Below, one piece after another: positions 8,479-16,858 of a stretch of DNA of 64,000 nucleotides. Source of the DNA: an uncultured Eubacteriales bacterium (GTDB lineage Bacteria; Bacillota; Clostridia; Oscillospirales; Oscillospiraceae); the NCBI GenBank assembly GCA_900546915.1, contig UREY01000005.1, forward strand, positions 40,933 to 104,932. The letters run 5' to 3'. How positions within the stretch are numbered: the stretch's first letter is position 1; each line of letters starts with the position of its first letter. A model generated the notes under the pieces. It searched no databases. It worked only from the letters and a program-made list of their open reading frames with translations, and had not been told where the DNA came from. The translations under genes and the position numbers were made by a program.

Positions 8479-9393
8479 ATGAATCAAGAAGAACTGAAAA
8501 CCCTGGTGGCGCAGATGCTGCGGGAGCTGGCCCCTCAGCCGGAGCCCCAGGTGAAGGGCAGCGAGTACCGGCCCACCGTGCCGGAGCCGCAGCCGGTCGG
8601 GCAGGCGGAGACCCGGGACCAGCTGCTGCCCGACATTTCGGAAATCGACCTGCGGGAGCAGTATCTGGTGGAGCACCCCGCCGACGGCCCCGCCTTCCGC
8701 CGACTGAAGGCCAAGACCCCGGCCCGGCTGGGCGTAGGCCGGGCCGGCCCCCGGTATAAGACCGTCACCCAGCTTCGCTTCCGGGCCGACCACGCCGCCG
8801 CACAGGACAGCGTATTTTCTGAAATCGGCCCGGAATTTGCCCGGGACAACGGATTGATTCCCGTCAAAACCTGCTGTGAAAGCCGGGAGCAATATCTGAC
8901 CCGGCCGGACCTGGGGCGGCGGTTCGACCAGGAAAACAGCGAGATCATCCGCAGAAGCTTGCCCCAGCGGGCGCGCATCCAGCTGGTGATCGGCGACGGC
9001 CTGTCCTCCGCAGCCATTTTGGCCAACGCCATGGACTGCGCCCGGGCCATTGCACAGGGCTTAAAAACCTACGGCGTGGACCTGGGACCCATCTTGTATG
9101 TGGAGAACGCCCGGGTAGGGTCCGGAGACTTCATCGGAGATCTCACCGGCTGCCAGGTGATGTGTATTCTGGTGGGAGAGCGTCCCGGCCTCGTGACGGC
9201 GGAATCCATGTCGGCCTATATCACCTACAATCCGCATACCGGCATTCCCGAGTCCAAGCGCACGGTTGTGTCCAACATCCACCGGCAAGGCACCCCTGCC
9301 GTAGAAGCCGGAGCCCACATTGCCCAGCTTTTGATGAAAATTCTGGAGGCGAAGGCCTCCGGTGTAGATCTGTTGCGAGGTGAGGTGTCGTGA
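8479..9393 (+). CDS. eutC: EutC, ethanolamine ammonia-lyase small subunit
   Basis: 304-residue cobalamin-contacting subunit of ethanolamine ammonia-lyase. The conserved core includes ARLGVGRAGPRY, RADHAAAQDSVF, VIGDGLSSAAILANA and the C-terminal YNPHTGIPESKRTVVSNIH. The first ~18 residues (MNQEELKTLVAQMLREL) form an amphipathic helix, followed by a Pro/Glu/Gln-rich linker to about residue 60. That arrangement resembles the encapsulation signals on microcompartment cargo; the targeting role is inference. Its stop overlaps the GTG start of eutL by 4 nt, showing translational coupling from cargo to shell genes. Confidence 0.97.
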   Translation: MNQEELKTLVAQMLRELAPQPEPQVKGSEYRPTVPEPQPVGQAETRDQLLPDISEIDLREQYLVEHPADGPAFRRLKAKTPARLGVGRAGPRYKTVTQLRFRADHAAAQDSVFSEIGPEFARDNGLIPVKTCCESREQYLTRPDLGRRFDQENSEIIRRSLPQRARIQLVIGDGLSSAAILANAMDCARAIAQGLKTYGVDLGPILYVENARVGSGDFIGDLTGCQVMCILVGERPGLVTAESMSAYITYNPHTGIPESKRTVVSNIHRQGTPAVEAGAHIAQLLMKILEAKASGVDLLRGEVS

Positions 9394-10037
9394 GACCGGC
9401 GATTCCCGTAGAGATTCTGTCGGTGCAATATCTGCCCAACGCGGATCCCGCTCTGTGCCGGGCGCTGGGCGTCCAGGGCGGCTGGCGGTGCTTGGGGCTG
9501 CTCTCCACCGACAGCGACGACGCCACCTATATTGCCCTGGATGAGGCCACCAAGGCCTCCACGGTCCAAGTGTCCTATGCCAGGAGCCTGTACGCCGGAG
9601 CGGCCAACGCCGCCACGCCCTTGGCCGGAGAGGTCATCGGCATTCTGTCCGGCCCCACCCCCTCCGAGGTGCGCAGCGGGATGGAGGCCGCCCTGGGCGT
9701 CCTGACCGGCGGCGAGGTGGGCTTCCGGGGGACGGAAGCCCGGCAGGAGCTGGTTTATTTGGCCCATACGGTGAGCCGCACCGGCTCGTATCTGTCCCAG
9801 GAGGCGGGGATCCGGGAGGGAGAGCCTCTGGCCTATCTCATCGCCCCGCCTGTTGAGGCCATGACCGCCATGGACGCGGCGCTGAAGGCGGCAGACGTGC
9901 GTCTGGCCAAATTATACGCGCCGCCCTCGGAAACCAACTTCGGCGGCGGCCTGCTCACCGGCACCCAAAGCGCCTGCCGCGCCGCCTGTGAGGCCTTTGC
10001 CGCCGCAGTGGAGGAAATTGCCGCCCATCCCAAATAA
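9390..10037 (+). CDS. eutL: EutL, trimeric microcompartment shell protein (BMC-T)
   Basis: 215-residue tandem BMC-domain shell protein that forms flat trimers with a gated central pore in the ethanolamine microcompartment facets. Both halves are present: an N-terminal module with DEATKASTVQVSYARSLYAG and a C-terminal module with REGEPLAYLIAPPVEAMTAMD and ETNFGGGLLTGTQSACRAA, the latter typical of EutL. Start is GTG inside the end of eutC. A 105-nt gap before eutE is the largest within the operon and shows no convincing promoter or hairpin. Confidence 0.96.
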   Translation: MRPAIPVEILSVQYLPNADPALCRALGVQGGWRCLGLLSTDSDDATYIALDEATKASTVQVSYARSLYAGAANAATPLAGEVIGILSGPTPSEVRSGMEAALGVLTGGEVGFRGTEARQELVYLAHTVSRTGSYLSQEAGIREGEPLAYLIAPPVEAMTAMDAALKAADVRLAKLYAPPSETNFGGGLLTGTQSACRAACEAFAAAVEEIAAHPK

Positions 10038-10142
10038 AAACTCGGGGGTTGGGTATGCTAACATCAAATTTTCCCCATGCGTCCGCACGCTGCATAGGCC
10101 ATGACAGGGCGCAGACAGAATCATCACCAAGGAGGAATCACC

Positions 10143-11573
10143 ATGGATCAGGATTTGGCCTCCCGGCAGGAGGCCAGGGAGCTGGGAAAGCGAGCGGAGG
10201 AAGCCCAGCGGATCCTTCGTACCTTTTCCCAAGAGAAGCTGGACGGCATCGTCCAGGCAGTGAGCCGGGCCTTTTTGGAACATGCCCGGGAGCTGGGCCG
10301 CATGGCCTGCGAGGAGACCGGCTTCGGTAATCCTCAGGACAAGGAGATCAAAAACCGCTTTGCCGCGAGCCGGGTTTGGGAGGCCATCCGGAGTCAGCGG
10401 ACGGTAGGCATCCTGCGAGAGGATGCCCAGCAAAAAATCTGGGACGTGGGCGTTCCGGTGGGCGTCATCGCAGCCATCGTCCCCTCGACCAATCCCACCT
10501 CCACCGTTTGCTACAAGGCCATGATCGCGTTGAAGGCCGGCTGCGCGATCGTATTTTCCCCCCATCCGGCGGCGGCCCAGTGCACCCGCCGGGCGGCGGA
10601 AATTGTGGCGCAGGCCGCAGAAAGCGCCGGCTGCCCCCGGGGCGCGGTAGCCTGCCTGCAGACGCCCACCATGGAGGCCGTGGACGAGCTGATGAAATGC
10701 CCTCCGGTCCGGCTGATTCTGGCCACCGGCGGGCCCGGGATGGTAAAGGCGGCCTATTCCTCCGGCAAGCCCGCCATCGGCGTGGGCGCAGGCAACGGTC
10801 CGGCCTATATCCACAAGTCGGCGGACATTGCCAAAGCCGTGTCGGATATCATCCGCTCCAAGACCTTTGACAACGGTACCGTATGCGCCTCGGAGCAGAG
10901 CATCATCGTGGAACGTCCCATTGCAGATCAGGTCCGCCGGGAGGCCCTGAAGCAGGGCGCCTACTTCCTGTCTCCGGAGGAGGCGGGCAAGGTGGCCGCC
11001 GTCCTCTTCCGACCCGACGGCCGGCTGAATCCCAAGGTGGTGGGTAGAAGCGCCCAGAAGGTGGCGGAGCTGGCAGGCTTCCGGATTCCGGAGCAAGCCA
11101 AGGTCCTGGTCGCCCGGGAGACCGAGGCAGGCCCCACCCGGCCCTATTCCTGGGAAAAGCTGTGCCCCGTTCTGGCCTATTATGTGGAGGAAAATGAAGA
11201 CGACGTGCTGAAAAAGGCCGTGGCGGTGCTGGAGCACGAAGGGGCCGGGCACAGCTTCATGATTCACGCCCAGGATCAGGCGGTAATCCGCCGGTTCGCC
11301 CTTCAGATTCCGGTATCCCGGTTCTTGGTGAATACACCCGGGGCCCTGGGCGGCATCGGAGCCACCACCAACCTCTTCCCGGCCCTGACTCTGGGCTGCG
11401 GGGCGGTGGGCGGCAGCTCCTCCTCCAACAACATCGGTCCTTTGGATCTCATCAACATTCGCCGGGTCGCCTGGGGCGTCCGGGAGGTGGAGGGAGCCGG
11501 ACCAGAGCACGGCCATGTGAGCGAAACCGTTATCAATGCCCTGGCGGCAGAGATTATGAAAAAACTAATGTGA
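10143..11573 (+). CDS. eutE: EutE, CoA-acylating acetaldehyde dehydrogenase
   Basis: 476-residue aldehyde dehydrogenase that oxidises acetaldehyde to acetyl-CoA with NAD+ in the microcompartment lumen. The catalytic cysteine is in DNGTVCASEQSII; the NAD/CoA-binding part includes GVIAAIVPSTNPTST and ATGGPGMVKAAYSSGKPA. The start is the ATG with AAGGAGG 7 nt upstream; an ATG 14 codons earlier lacks a site. The N-terminus goes almost directly into the catalytic domain, without the long leader helix of the enterobacterial enzyme, so it may enter the shell by contact with other cargo (inference). eutM begins 18 nt downstream. Confidence 0.96.
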   Translation: MDQDLASRQEARELGKRAEEAQRILRTFSQEKLDGIVQAVSRAFLEHARELGRMACEETGFGNPQDKEIKNRFAASRVWEAIRSQRTVGILREDAQQKIWDVGVPVGVIAAIVPSTNPTSTVCYKAMIALKAGCAIVFSPHPAAAQCTRRAAEIVAQAAESAGCPRGAVACLQTPTMEAVDELMKCPPVRLILATGGPGMVKAAYSSGKPAIGVGAGNGPAYIHKSADIAKAVSDIIRSKTFDNGTVCASEQSIIVERPIADQVRREALKQGAYFLSPEEAGKVAAVLFRPDGRLNPKVVGRSAQKVAELAGFRIPEQAKVLVARETEAGPTRPYSWEKLCPVLAYYVEENEDDVLKKAVAVLEHEGAGHSFMIHAQDQAVIRRFALQIPVSRFLVNTPGALGGIGATTNLFPALTLGCGAVGGSSSSNNIGPLDLINIRRVAWGVREVEGAGPEHGHVSETVINALAAEIMKKLM

Positions 11574-11591
11574 TAAAAGGAGACGAGCAGG

Positions 11592-11903
11592 ATGTCTGAT
11601 TTGAGCAATACCAACGCATTGGGAATGGTGGAAACCAAAGGCCTGGTGGGCGCCATTGAAGCGGCGGACGCCATGGTGAAGGCAGCCAACGTGCTGCTGG
11701 TGGGCAAGGAGCAGGTCGGCGGCGGCCTGGTGACCGTGATGGTTCGGGGTGATGTGGGCGCCGTGAAGGCGGCTACCGACGCAGGCGCTTCCGCTGCCGA
11801 GAAGGTGGGCGAGCTGATCTCCGTCCATGTGATCCCCCGGCCCCATTCGGAAGTGGCGGCCATTTTGCCCAAGGGCAGAGAAATTCCCGGCGGGGAAGGA
11901 TAA
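11592..11903 (+). CDS. eutM: EutM-type hexameric shell protein (BMC-H)
   Basis: 103-residue single BMC domain ([25 protein letters not shown] start, [15 protein letters not shown] end), the hexagonal tile that makes up most of the microcompartment facet. It is the only BMC-H gene in the operon, whereas many eut loci have two or more (EutK, EutM, EutS). A short tail after the domain ([12 protein letters not shown]) is glycine-rich. AAGGAG precedes the ATG and eutT begins 3 nt after the stop. It could equally be named PduA/PduJ-like by sequence; context decides for EutM. Confidence 0.95.
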   Translation: MSDLSNTNALGMVETKGLVGAIEAADAMVKAANVLLVGKEQVGGGLVTVMVRGDVGAVKAATDAGASAAEKVGELISVHVIPRPHSEVAAILPKGREIPGGEG

Positions 11904-11906
11904 TCT

Positions 11907-12620
11907 ATGGCCCTGTTTACCGAGGCGGCGGTCCGGGCCAACCTGCGCAACCGGGAGGGCCGCCGGGTGTTCTATTTGGGCGACGGAGACCGGCTGACCC
12001 CCGGAGCCCGGGATTTCCTCCGGGACAACCACATTGAGCTTCTCCCGGCAGAGAAAGCCCGCCCTCAGGTATACAAAACCCTGCAGGGGGCGGAGCTGCG
12101 GGAAAAGCCGGAGCACATGACCCATCTGGACGCCCAGATTCTGGTCCCTAAGGACCACCCCCGGATCCTCTTCCGGGGGCAGGTGGATGCCCTGGAGGCG
12201 GATCTGCTCTTGGCTCAGCGGGAGGCTCTGGACGAGGGCTACCGGGCCATTTGCAAGGATCTGGGCGATGCCCTGGAATTCGCCCGGCAAGCCCTCCGCC
12301 GGGATGTCCTGAACGAGCCCATGGAGGCCATACGCTTGGGCGGCCTGGACCCGGCGGAGCTTCGGGCCAGAAGCCATATGCCGCAAAAATACTATCATCA
12401 GCCCCATTTTATGCCGGACCACACTCAGAGCCGGACCCTTCTGACCATCAACCGGGCCCGTACCACAGCCCGGGCGGCGGAATTGGCCTGCTACCGGGCC
12501 TTCCGGGATGTGAGCGGCCTGTGTACCCGGGAGGACCTGCTTCAGGGCTTCAACCGGCTCAGCAGCTTCCTGTGGATCCTGGAGATCCGGCTGGCCTCGG
12601 GGCAGGAGAAGAAAGGGTGA
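11907..12620 (+). CDS. eutT: EutT-type ATP:cob(I)alamin adenosyltransferase
   Basis: 237-residue adenosyltransferase that attaches the 5'-deoxyadenosyl group of ATP to cobalamin, supplying the cofactor for EutBC. The five-helix-bundle core is seen in RGQVDALEADLLLAQREA and CYRAFRDVSGLCTREDLLQGFNRLSSFLWILEIRL. The N-terminal region (ANLRNREGRRVFYLGDGDRLTPGARDFL) is the extra module shared by EutT proteins. The His/Cys-rich iron motif (HX11CCX2C) of the enterobacterial EutT is not present: the histidine in HMTHLDAQ has no CC partner. So this is a metal-independent variant, as in some other Firmicutes. GGAAGGA before ATG. Confidence 0.9.
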   Translation: MALFTEAAVRANLRNREGRRVFYLGDGDRLTPGARDFLRDNHIELLPAEKARPQVYKTLQGAELREKPEHMTHLDAQILVPKDHPRILFRGQVDALEADLLLAQREALDEGYRAICKDLGDALEFARQALRRDVLNEPMEAIRLGGLDPAELRARSHMPQKYYHQPHFMPDHTQSRTLLTINRARTTARAAELACYRAFRDVSGLCTREDLLQGFNRLSSFLWILEIRLASGQEKKG

Positions 12621-12624
12621 GTCC

Positions 12625-13233
12625 ATGGAGGAACAGATCAGCCGCATTGCCGCACAGGTGGCAGACCGGCTTTTTATCGAGGTGGAGGCCTCCGGCCGCC
12701 ACGTGCATTTGACCAAGGAGCAGGCCGTAACGCTTTTCGGACACGGTCTGACTCCCCAGCGGCCTCTGTCCCAGCCCGGTCAGTTTGTCTGCCAGGAGCG
12801 GGTGGAGGTTCTGGGCCCAAAGGGAAGCTTTCCCAAGGTGGCCGTCCTGGGTCCTGAGCGAAAGGCGGGACAGGTGGAGATTTCTCTCACCGATGCGGTC
12901 AGCCTGGGCCTGACACCGCCGGTACGCTTGTCCGGGGAGATTCAGGACTCTCCGGGCCTCACCCTGCGGGGCCCCAAGGGAGAGGTGCATCTCACTCAGG
13001 GCGTCATCGTAGCCCGGCGTCACATCCACATGCCGCCGGACGAGGCCGTCGCCCGGGGTCTGACGGACCGGCAGGTGGTGCGCCTGAAGATGTTCACCCA
13101 GCGCCCCCTGGTGTTTGACGATGTGGTGGTGCGGGTAGATCCCCATTTCACGCCTCGGGTGCACATCGACTTTGACGAGGCCAACGCCTGCGCATACCGC
13201 AGCGGAGACTTTGGGATGATCATTCGTGGATGA
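12625..13233 (+). CDS. pduL: PduL-type phosphate acyltransferase (EutD role)
   Basis: 202-residue PduL-family phosphotransacylase that turns acetyl-CoA and phosphate into acetyl phosphate and CoA, recycling CoA within the compartment. The zinc-binding histidine pairs of the two beta-barrel domains are visible: ASGRHVHLTKEQ, RRHIHMPPDEA and RVHIDFDEANAC. The N-terminal helix MEEQISRIAAQVADRL is amphipathic and resembles the encapsulation peptide of PduL. This is unrelated to the Pta-like EutD of enterics but fills the same step. No acetate kinase is nearby. The stop overlaps the next GTG start by 8 nt. Confidence 0.93.
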   Translation: MEEQISRIAAQVADRLFIEVEASGRHVHLTKEQAVTLFGHGLTPQRPLSQPGQFVCQERVEVLGPKGSFPKVAVLGPERKAGQVEISLTDAVSLGLTPPVRLSGEIQDSPGLTLRGPKGEVHLTQGVIVARRHIHMPPDEAVARGLTDRQVVRLKMFTQRPLVFDDVVVRVDPHFTPRVHIDFDEANACAYRSGDFGMIIRG

Positions 13234-13681
13234 GGCATTGGTTCAGGCGGTGACGGACCGGATCTGGGCTTCCTGGAACCAGCGCCGGCCGCAGGCGCTG
13301 CTTTTGGGCCGGGAGCCCCGGGAGGATTTGGGGTACCGGTATGTGACGGAAGGGTCCTTTGACGCCGTGGTCATCGGCAGCCTCACGCCGGGCCAGCTGC
13401 TGTTCTTCCGGGACGACCGGGTGCTGGCAGCCCTCTTAGAGGGGATTCCGGTGTACCTGTACACCCCGGGCCTGCCCGCCGGCAAAAACCGGACGCTCCA
13501 GGCCAGACTCAGTGCGGCCCAGCGGGAGCTGAAGTCCTGGGGCGTGGTATTCCTCAGCGGCCCGGACCGGCGCCGCCTGGTCTCGGCTGAAGAGGCCCGG
13601 CGTCTCAAGGCCCAGGGAAGAACGCCCGCTCCGGGCGCCGTACTCACCCCTTTGGCCAGGGAGATTCTGGAGCAGCCCTAG
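13226..13681 (+). CDS. Unknown eut-operon protein between pduL and eutN
   Basis: 151-residue protein that I do not recognise by function. It begins with a helix (DEALVQAVTDRIWASWNQRRPQ), then a strand LLLG and a Rossmann-like alternation: AVVIGSLTPGQLLFF, VLAALLEGIPVYLYTP, WGVVFLSGPDRRRLVSAEEARRL. No membrane segment or cysteine pair. GTG start inside the end of pduL; it ends 31 nt before eutN. Loci of other Firmicutes are known to carry an uncharacterised gene at this place, so it may be a conserved cargo or assembly factor. A nucleotide- or flavin-binding fold is possible but unproven. Confidence 0.6.
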   Translation: MDEALVQAVTDRIWASWNQRRPQALLLGREPREDLGYRYVTEGSFDAVVIGSLTPGQLLFFRDDRVLAALLEGIPVYLYTPGLPAGKNRTLQARLSAAQRELKSWGVVFLSGPDRRRLVSAEEARRLKAQGRTPAPGAVLTPLAREILEQP

Positions 13682-13712
13682 GGCAGCCGGGCGGCAGGAT
13701 GGAGGAAGGAAC

Positions 13713-13964
13713 ATGGAAATTGGAACGGTAACCGGCTCGGTCTGGGCCACCCGAAAGGCCCGGGAGCTGGGCGGACACACGCTGCTGGTGGTGCGCACGG
13801 ATATGGGGAAATTGGTGGCTGCGGATTTTGTCGGCGCCGGAGCCGGAGATCGGGTTCTCTTGGTCACCGGCTCTACGGCCCGGCTCTACTGCCCGGAGTC
13901 CCCGGTGGATACGGCCATTGTGGCCATTTTGGATCAAATGGAGGTGGACCATGTCTCCACATGA
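13713..13964 (+). CDS. eutN: EutN, pentameric vertex shell protein (BMC-P)
   Basis: 83-residue EutN/CcmL-family protein that forms pentamers closing the vertices of the microcompartment. The family pattern is clear: MEIGTVTGSVWATRKARELGG at the start, then DFVGAGAGDRVLLVTGS and the final CPESPVDTAIVAILDQME. AGGAAGGAAC precedes the ATG. The stop overlaps the eutH start by 14 nt. With EutL and EutM it gives all three shell geometries needed for a closed particle. Confidence 0.96.
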   Translation: MEIGTVTGSVWATRKARELGGHTLLVVRTDMGKLVAADFVGAGAGDRVLLVTGSTARLYCPESPVDTAIVAILDQMEVDHVST

Positions 13965-15045
13965 AATACTCATCGCCGTCATGGCCGGGTTTGCCGTTTT
14001 AGGCGCGCTGGACCGAATCTTCGGCAACCGGATCGGCCTGGGGCCGGAGTTCGAAAACGGCATCCTGGCTCTGGGCTCTCTGGCCCTGTCGATGGTGGGA
14101 ATCATCAGTCTGGCCCCGGTGCTGGCCAATCTTCTGCGGCCGGTCGTCGTTCCGGTATACCGGATTCTGGGCGCAGACCCGGCCATGTTCGCCGGAACCA
14201 TCCTGGCCAACGACATGGGCGGCGCTCCCCTGGCGCAGGAGCTGGCGGGCAGTCCCGAGGCGGCCAAGCTGGGCGGTCTGCTGGTGGGCGCCATGCTGGG
14301 CGCCACCGTAGTCTTTACCATCCCGGTTGCTCTGGGCATTCTGGACCCCGGAGACCGCCCGGCCCTGGCCAAGGGCGTTCTGGCGGGTATCGTAACCATT
14401 CCCCTGGGTGTTCTGGCCGGCGGCCTGGTGGCAGGCTTTCCGGTTCTCATGGTCCTGCGGAATCTCATTCCCATCGTGCTCATCGCCCTGCTCATTGCCC
14501 TGGGCCTGTGGAAATGGGAGGGCGGCATGATCCGGGGCTTTGCCGGATTCGGAAAAATCATCGTGGCGGTCATCACCGTAGGCCTGGCTGCCGCCCTGGT
14601 GGAAGCCCTCACCGGCTTCGTGGTGATTCCCGGTATGGCCCCGATCTCTGAGGGCTTGACCATCGTGGGCGACATCGCTCTGGTCCTGGCCGGTGCGTTT
14701 CCCCTGGTTTGGACCATCACCAAGGTGTTTCGAAAGCCCCTGCTCCGGCTGGGTCACCTTCTGGGCATGAACGACACCGCAGCCGGCGGCCTCATTGCCA
14801 GCCTGGCAAACTCCATCGCCATGTTCGGTATGGTCAAGGACATGGACCAGCGGGGGAAGGTCATCAATGTGGCCTTTGCCGTCTCCGCCGCCTTTGTCTT
14901 CGGCGACCATCTGGGCTTTACCGCCGGATTTGATCCGGAAATGCTGCTGCCGGTCATCGTAGGCAAGCTGGTAGGCGGCGTCACCGCAATTTTTGTGGCA
15001 ATGGCCATTACAGGAGGAAAAACCCATGACAAAAACCGAGCTTGA
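13951..15045 (+). CDS. eutH: EutH, ethanolamine transporter
   Basis: 364-residue integral membrane protein with about ten hydrophobic helices, the EutH family that lets ethanolamine enter the cell (facilitated uptake at low external amine). Recognisable segments: IFGNRIGLGPEFENGILALGS, GTILANDMGGAPLAQELA, NDTAAGGLIASLANSIAMFG and FVFGDHLGFTAGFDPEM. The ATG at 13951 has GGAGGTGG upstream, inside eutN; an earlier in-frame ATG would lie deep in eutN and add a poor N-terminus. It overlaps eutQ by 20 nt. Normal length, no breaks. Confidence 0.95.
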   Translation: MSPHEILIAVMAGFAVLGALDRIFGNRIGLGPEFENGILALGSLALSMVGIISLAPVLANLLRPVVVPVYRILGADPAMFAGTILANDMGGAPLAQELAGSPEAAKLGGLLVGAMLGATVVFTIPVALGILDPGDRPALAKGVLAGIVTIPLGVLAGGLVAGFPVLMVLRNLIPIVLIALLIALGLWKWEGGMIRGFAGFGKIIVAVITVGLAAALVEALTGFVVIPGMAPISEGLTIVGDIALVLAGAFPLVWTITKVFRKPLLRLGHLLGMNDTAAGGLIASLANSIAMFGMVKDMDQRGKVINVAFAVSAAFVFGDHLGFTAGFDPEMLLPVIVGKLVGGVTAIFVAMAITGGKTHDKNRA

Positions 15046-15448
15046 GCGCGCCGTACGATCTATCTTAATGGAGCAGCTGGGCGCGCCGCAGGTGCTCTCC
15101 CTGGATCTGCCCCGGGTTCAGGTGGACGAATCCGACCGCCTGGACACGGGAAATCCCAACGACCGGGTGTGGACCCACGACCTGCTGACCCTGTCCCAGA
15201 GCCCCCGGCTGGGCGCGGGTCTGATGGTCATGGAGAAGACCACGTTCCCCTGGCATCTGACCTACGACGAGGTGGATTATATTATCGAGGGACAGCTGAC
15301 GGTTTACAGCCAGTCCGGTTCCGTCACCGCCGGTCCCGGTCAGGCGATCTTGATCCCCAAGGGCAGCCAGATTCAATTTTCCGCGCCGGAATTTGCCCGG
15401 TTCCTGTATGTCACCTACCCTGCAGATTGGAACAATCAGCCGTCGTAA
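15026..15448 (+). CDS. eutQ: EutQ, cupin-fold acetate kinase-like protein
   Basis: 140-residue EutQ-type cupin. EutQ has been reported to have acetate kinase activity and to be needed for anaerobic ethanolamine use in Salmonella. The cupin core is visible: FPWHLTYDEVDYIIEGQLTV, GPGQAILIPKGSQIQFSAPEFARFLYVTYP. Compared with longer EutQ proteins this one is mostly the cupin, preceded by an amphipathic helix (MTKTELERAVRSILMEQLG) like a cargo signal. Since no classical acetate kinase is in the operon, it may close the acetyl phosphate to acetate step (inference). AGGAGG 9 nt before the ATG, inside eutH. Confidence 0.9.
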   Translation: MTKTELERAVRSILMEQLGAPQVLSLDLPRVQVDESDRLDTGNPNDRVWTHDLLTLSQSPRLGAGLMVMEKTTFPWHLTYDEVDYIIEGQLTVYSQSGSVTAGPGQAILIPKGSQIQFSAPEFARFLYVTYPADWNNQPS

Positions 15449-15463
15449 CCGCGACGGCTGATT
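15434..15463 (+). terminator. Hairpin ending the eut operon
   Basis: Perfect 12-bp stem (AATCAGCCGTCG/CGACGGCTGATT) whose loop contains the eutQ stop codon, followed by TTCCTGT. The weak U run suggests termination or mRNA 3' protection. Confidence 0.6.
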
Positions 15464-15758
15464 TCCTGTCCCGCATCCCTGCGTATCCCCTACGCTTGTC
15501 CCCCCGCCGGTCAAATAGCCCGACCGAAAATGCCCTCTTTTTCTGCACAGAGCCTCCGCTGCTCCTGATTGGGACGGCAGAATACGCTCCGGTATCCGTC
15601 ACTGCAGGCCCGGGGCATCGATTGGGGAGGACAAGCCGGCGCTTCCATTCCGGCAAAATCTACGGTTTCTCTTGCCAAGCTCCCGTTCCATGGATATAAT
15701 GAAATCAAACCGTACCAGCAAGCCCACGGTATCCTATCCACAGGAGGCCCTGCTTCTT
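15449..15758. other. 310-nt intergenic region, no gene seen
   Basis: Between eutQ and the asparaginase gene. Apart from the eut hairpin and the asparaginase promoter, nothing coding or repeated was recognised. Confidence 0.6.
15672..15700 (+). promoter_or_regulatory. Promoter of the asparaginase gene
   Basis: TTGCCA, 17-nt spacer, perfect TATAAT, 58 nt before the start codon. Confidence 0.7.
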
Positions 15759-16763
15759 ATGAACTGCACAGAGAAAAAGCATATCCTGCTCATTACCACC
15801 GGCGGCACCATCGCCTCCATGCCGGGCGGCGAGGGACTGGAGCCGCACCGCAGCGACGTCATGGAGCGGGAGCTGAATCAGCTCCGTACCTATTACCGGA
15901 TCTCCGTCCAGGACCTGATGTGTCTGGACTCCTCCAACATCCAGCCGGAGGAATGGGTGATCATCTCCCGGGCTATTTTCGAGGCCCGGGACAGCTACGA
16001 CGGCATCGTCGTCTCCCACGGCACGGACACCATGGCCTATACCGCCTCCATGGCCACCTTTATGCTGGAGAATATCAACATCCCCGTGGTATTCACCGGT
16101 TCCCAGCTCCCCCTGGCCGATTTTCTGTCCGACGGGCCGGAAAATCTCCGCACCGCCTTTGCCATGGCCGCTGCCGGGAAGCCCGGCGTATTTCTGGGCT
16201 TCGACCGGAAAATCATGCTGGGCTGCCGGGCCGTCAAGGTCCGCGCTTCGGGATTTTCCGCCTTTGAAAGCATCAACAGCCGTTATGTGGGGCGCGTCAC
16301 GGCAATGGGACTGGAGCTGGATGCGTCTATGCTGCCCCATATCACAGGCCCGGCCCGTTTTCGTCCCCAAGCCAGCCGCCAGGTCTTCCTCCTGAAGCTG
16401 ACCCCCGGTGTGGACCCGGGAATTTTCGACACTTTGGTGGATCTGGGCTATCGGGGCATCGTGATCGAGGCCTTCGGCCTGGGCGGCATGCATTTTCTGC
16501 ACCGAAATCCGGGGCGGGGCATCCGCGGCGCTGTGGACCGGGGCGTCAGCGTGGTGGTCTGCTCCCAATGCCTGTACGACAGCAGCAACCTGAACGTATA
16601 TCAGGTGGGAAAGCGCCTGCTGGAGATGGGTGTCATTCAGGGCGGAGATATGACCACCGAGGCCGCCATGACCAAGCTCATGTGGGCCTTGGGCCAGGGC
16701 CTGCAGCCGGAAGAGGTGCGCGCCTTGTTTCAAAAAAGCCTGGCCGGTGAAATCACGCTTTAA
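15759..16763 (+). CDS. ansA: L-asparaginase, type I-like
   Basis: 334-residue asparaginase/glutaminase family enzyme hydrolysing L-asparagine to aspartate and ammonia. Both catalytic threonine blocks are present: ITTGGTIASMPG near the N-terminus and VSHGTDTMAYTA around residue 90. There is no signal peptide, which fits the cytoplasmic type I class. The start is set by CAGGAGG 11 nt before MNCTEKK; an upstream ATG lies in the promoter itself and is excluded. FTGSQLPLADFLSDGPEN and EAFGLGGMHFLHRNPGRGI further match the family. Probably transcribed alone. Confidence 0.92.
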   Translation: MNCTEKKHILLITTGGTIASMPGGEGLEPHRSDVMERELNQLRTYYRISVQDLMCLDSSNIQPEEWVIISRAIFEARDSYDGIVVSHGTDTMAYTASMATFMLENINIPVVFTGSQLPLADFLSDGPENLRTAFAMAAAGKPGVFLGFDRKIMLGCRAVKVRASGFSAFESINSRYVGRVTAMGLELDASMLPHITGPARFRPQASRQVFLLKLTPGVDPGIFDTLVDLGYRGIVIEAFGLGGMHFLHRNPGRGIRGAVDRGVSVVVCSQCLYDSSNLNVYQVGKRLLEMGVIQGGDMTTEAAMTKLMWALGQGLQPEEVRALFQKSLAGEITL

Positions 16764-16791
16764 GCGCCCGGCGCTTTTCCCTTTATTTTCC

Positions 16792-16820
16792 TTGTGAAAG
16801 TTCTTTCTTTGTGGTAAACT
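16792..16820 (+). promoter_or_regulatory. Promoter of the pyrophosphatase gene
   Basis: TTGTGA, 17-nt spacer, TAAACT, 38 nt before the ATG. Confidence 0.55.
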
Positions 16821-16858
16821 AACGCAAAACGACGGATTGCATTGGGGAGGAGTTTTCT

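Noticed and set aside
9912..11516. Minus-strand 534-codon open frame
   Set aside because: Antisense to eutE and eutL, which are certain; a high-GC shadow without ribosome binding site or family.
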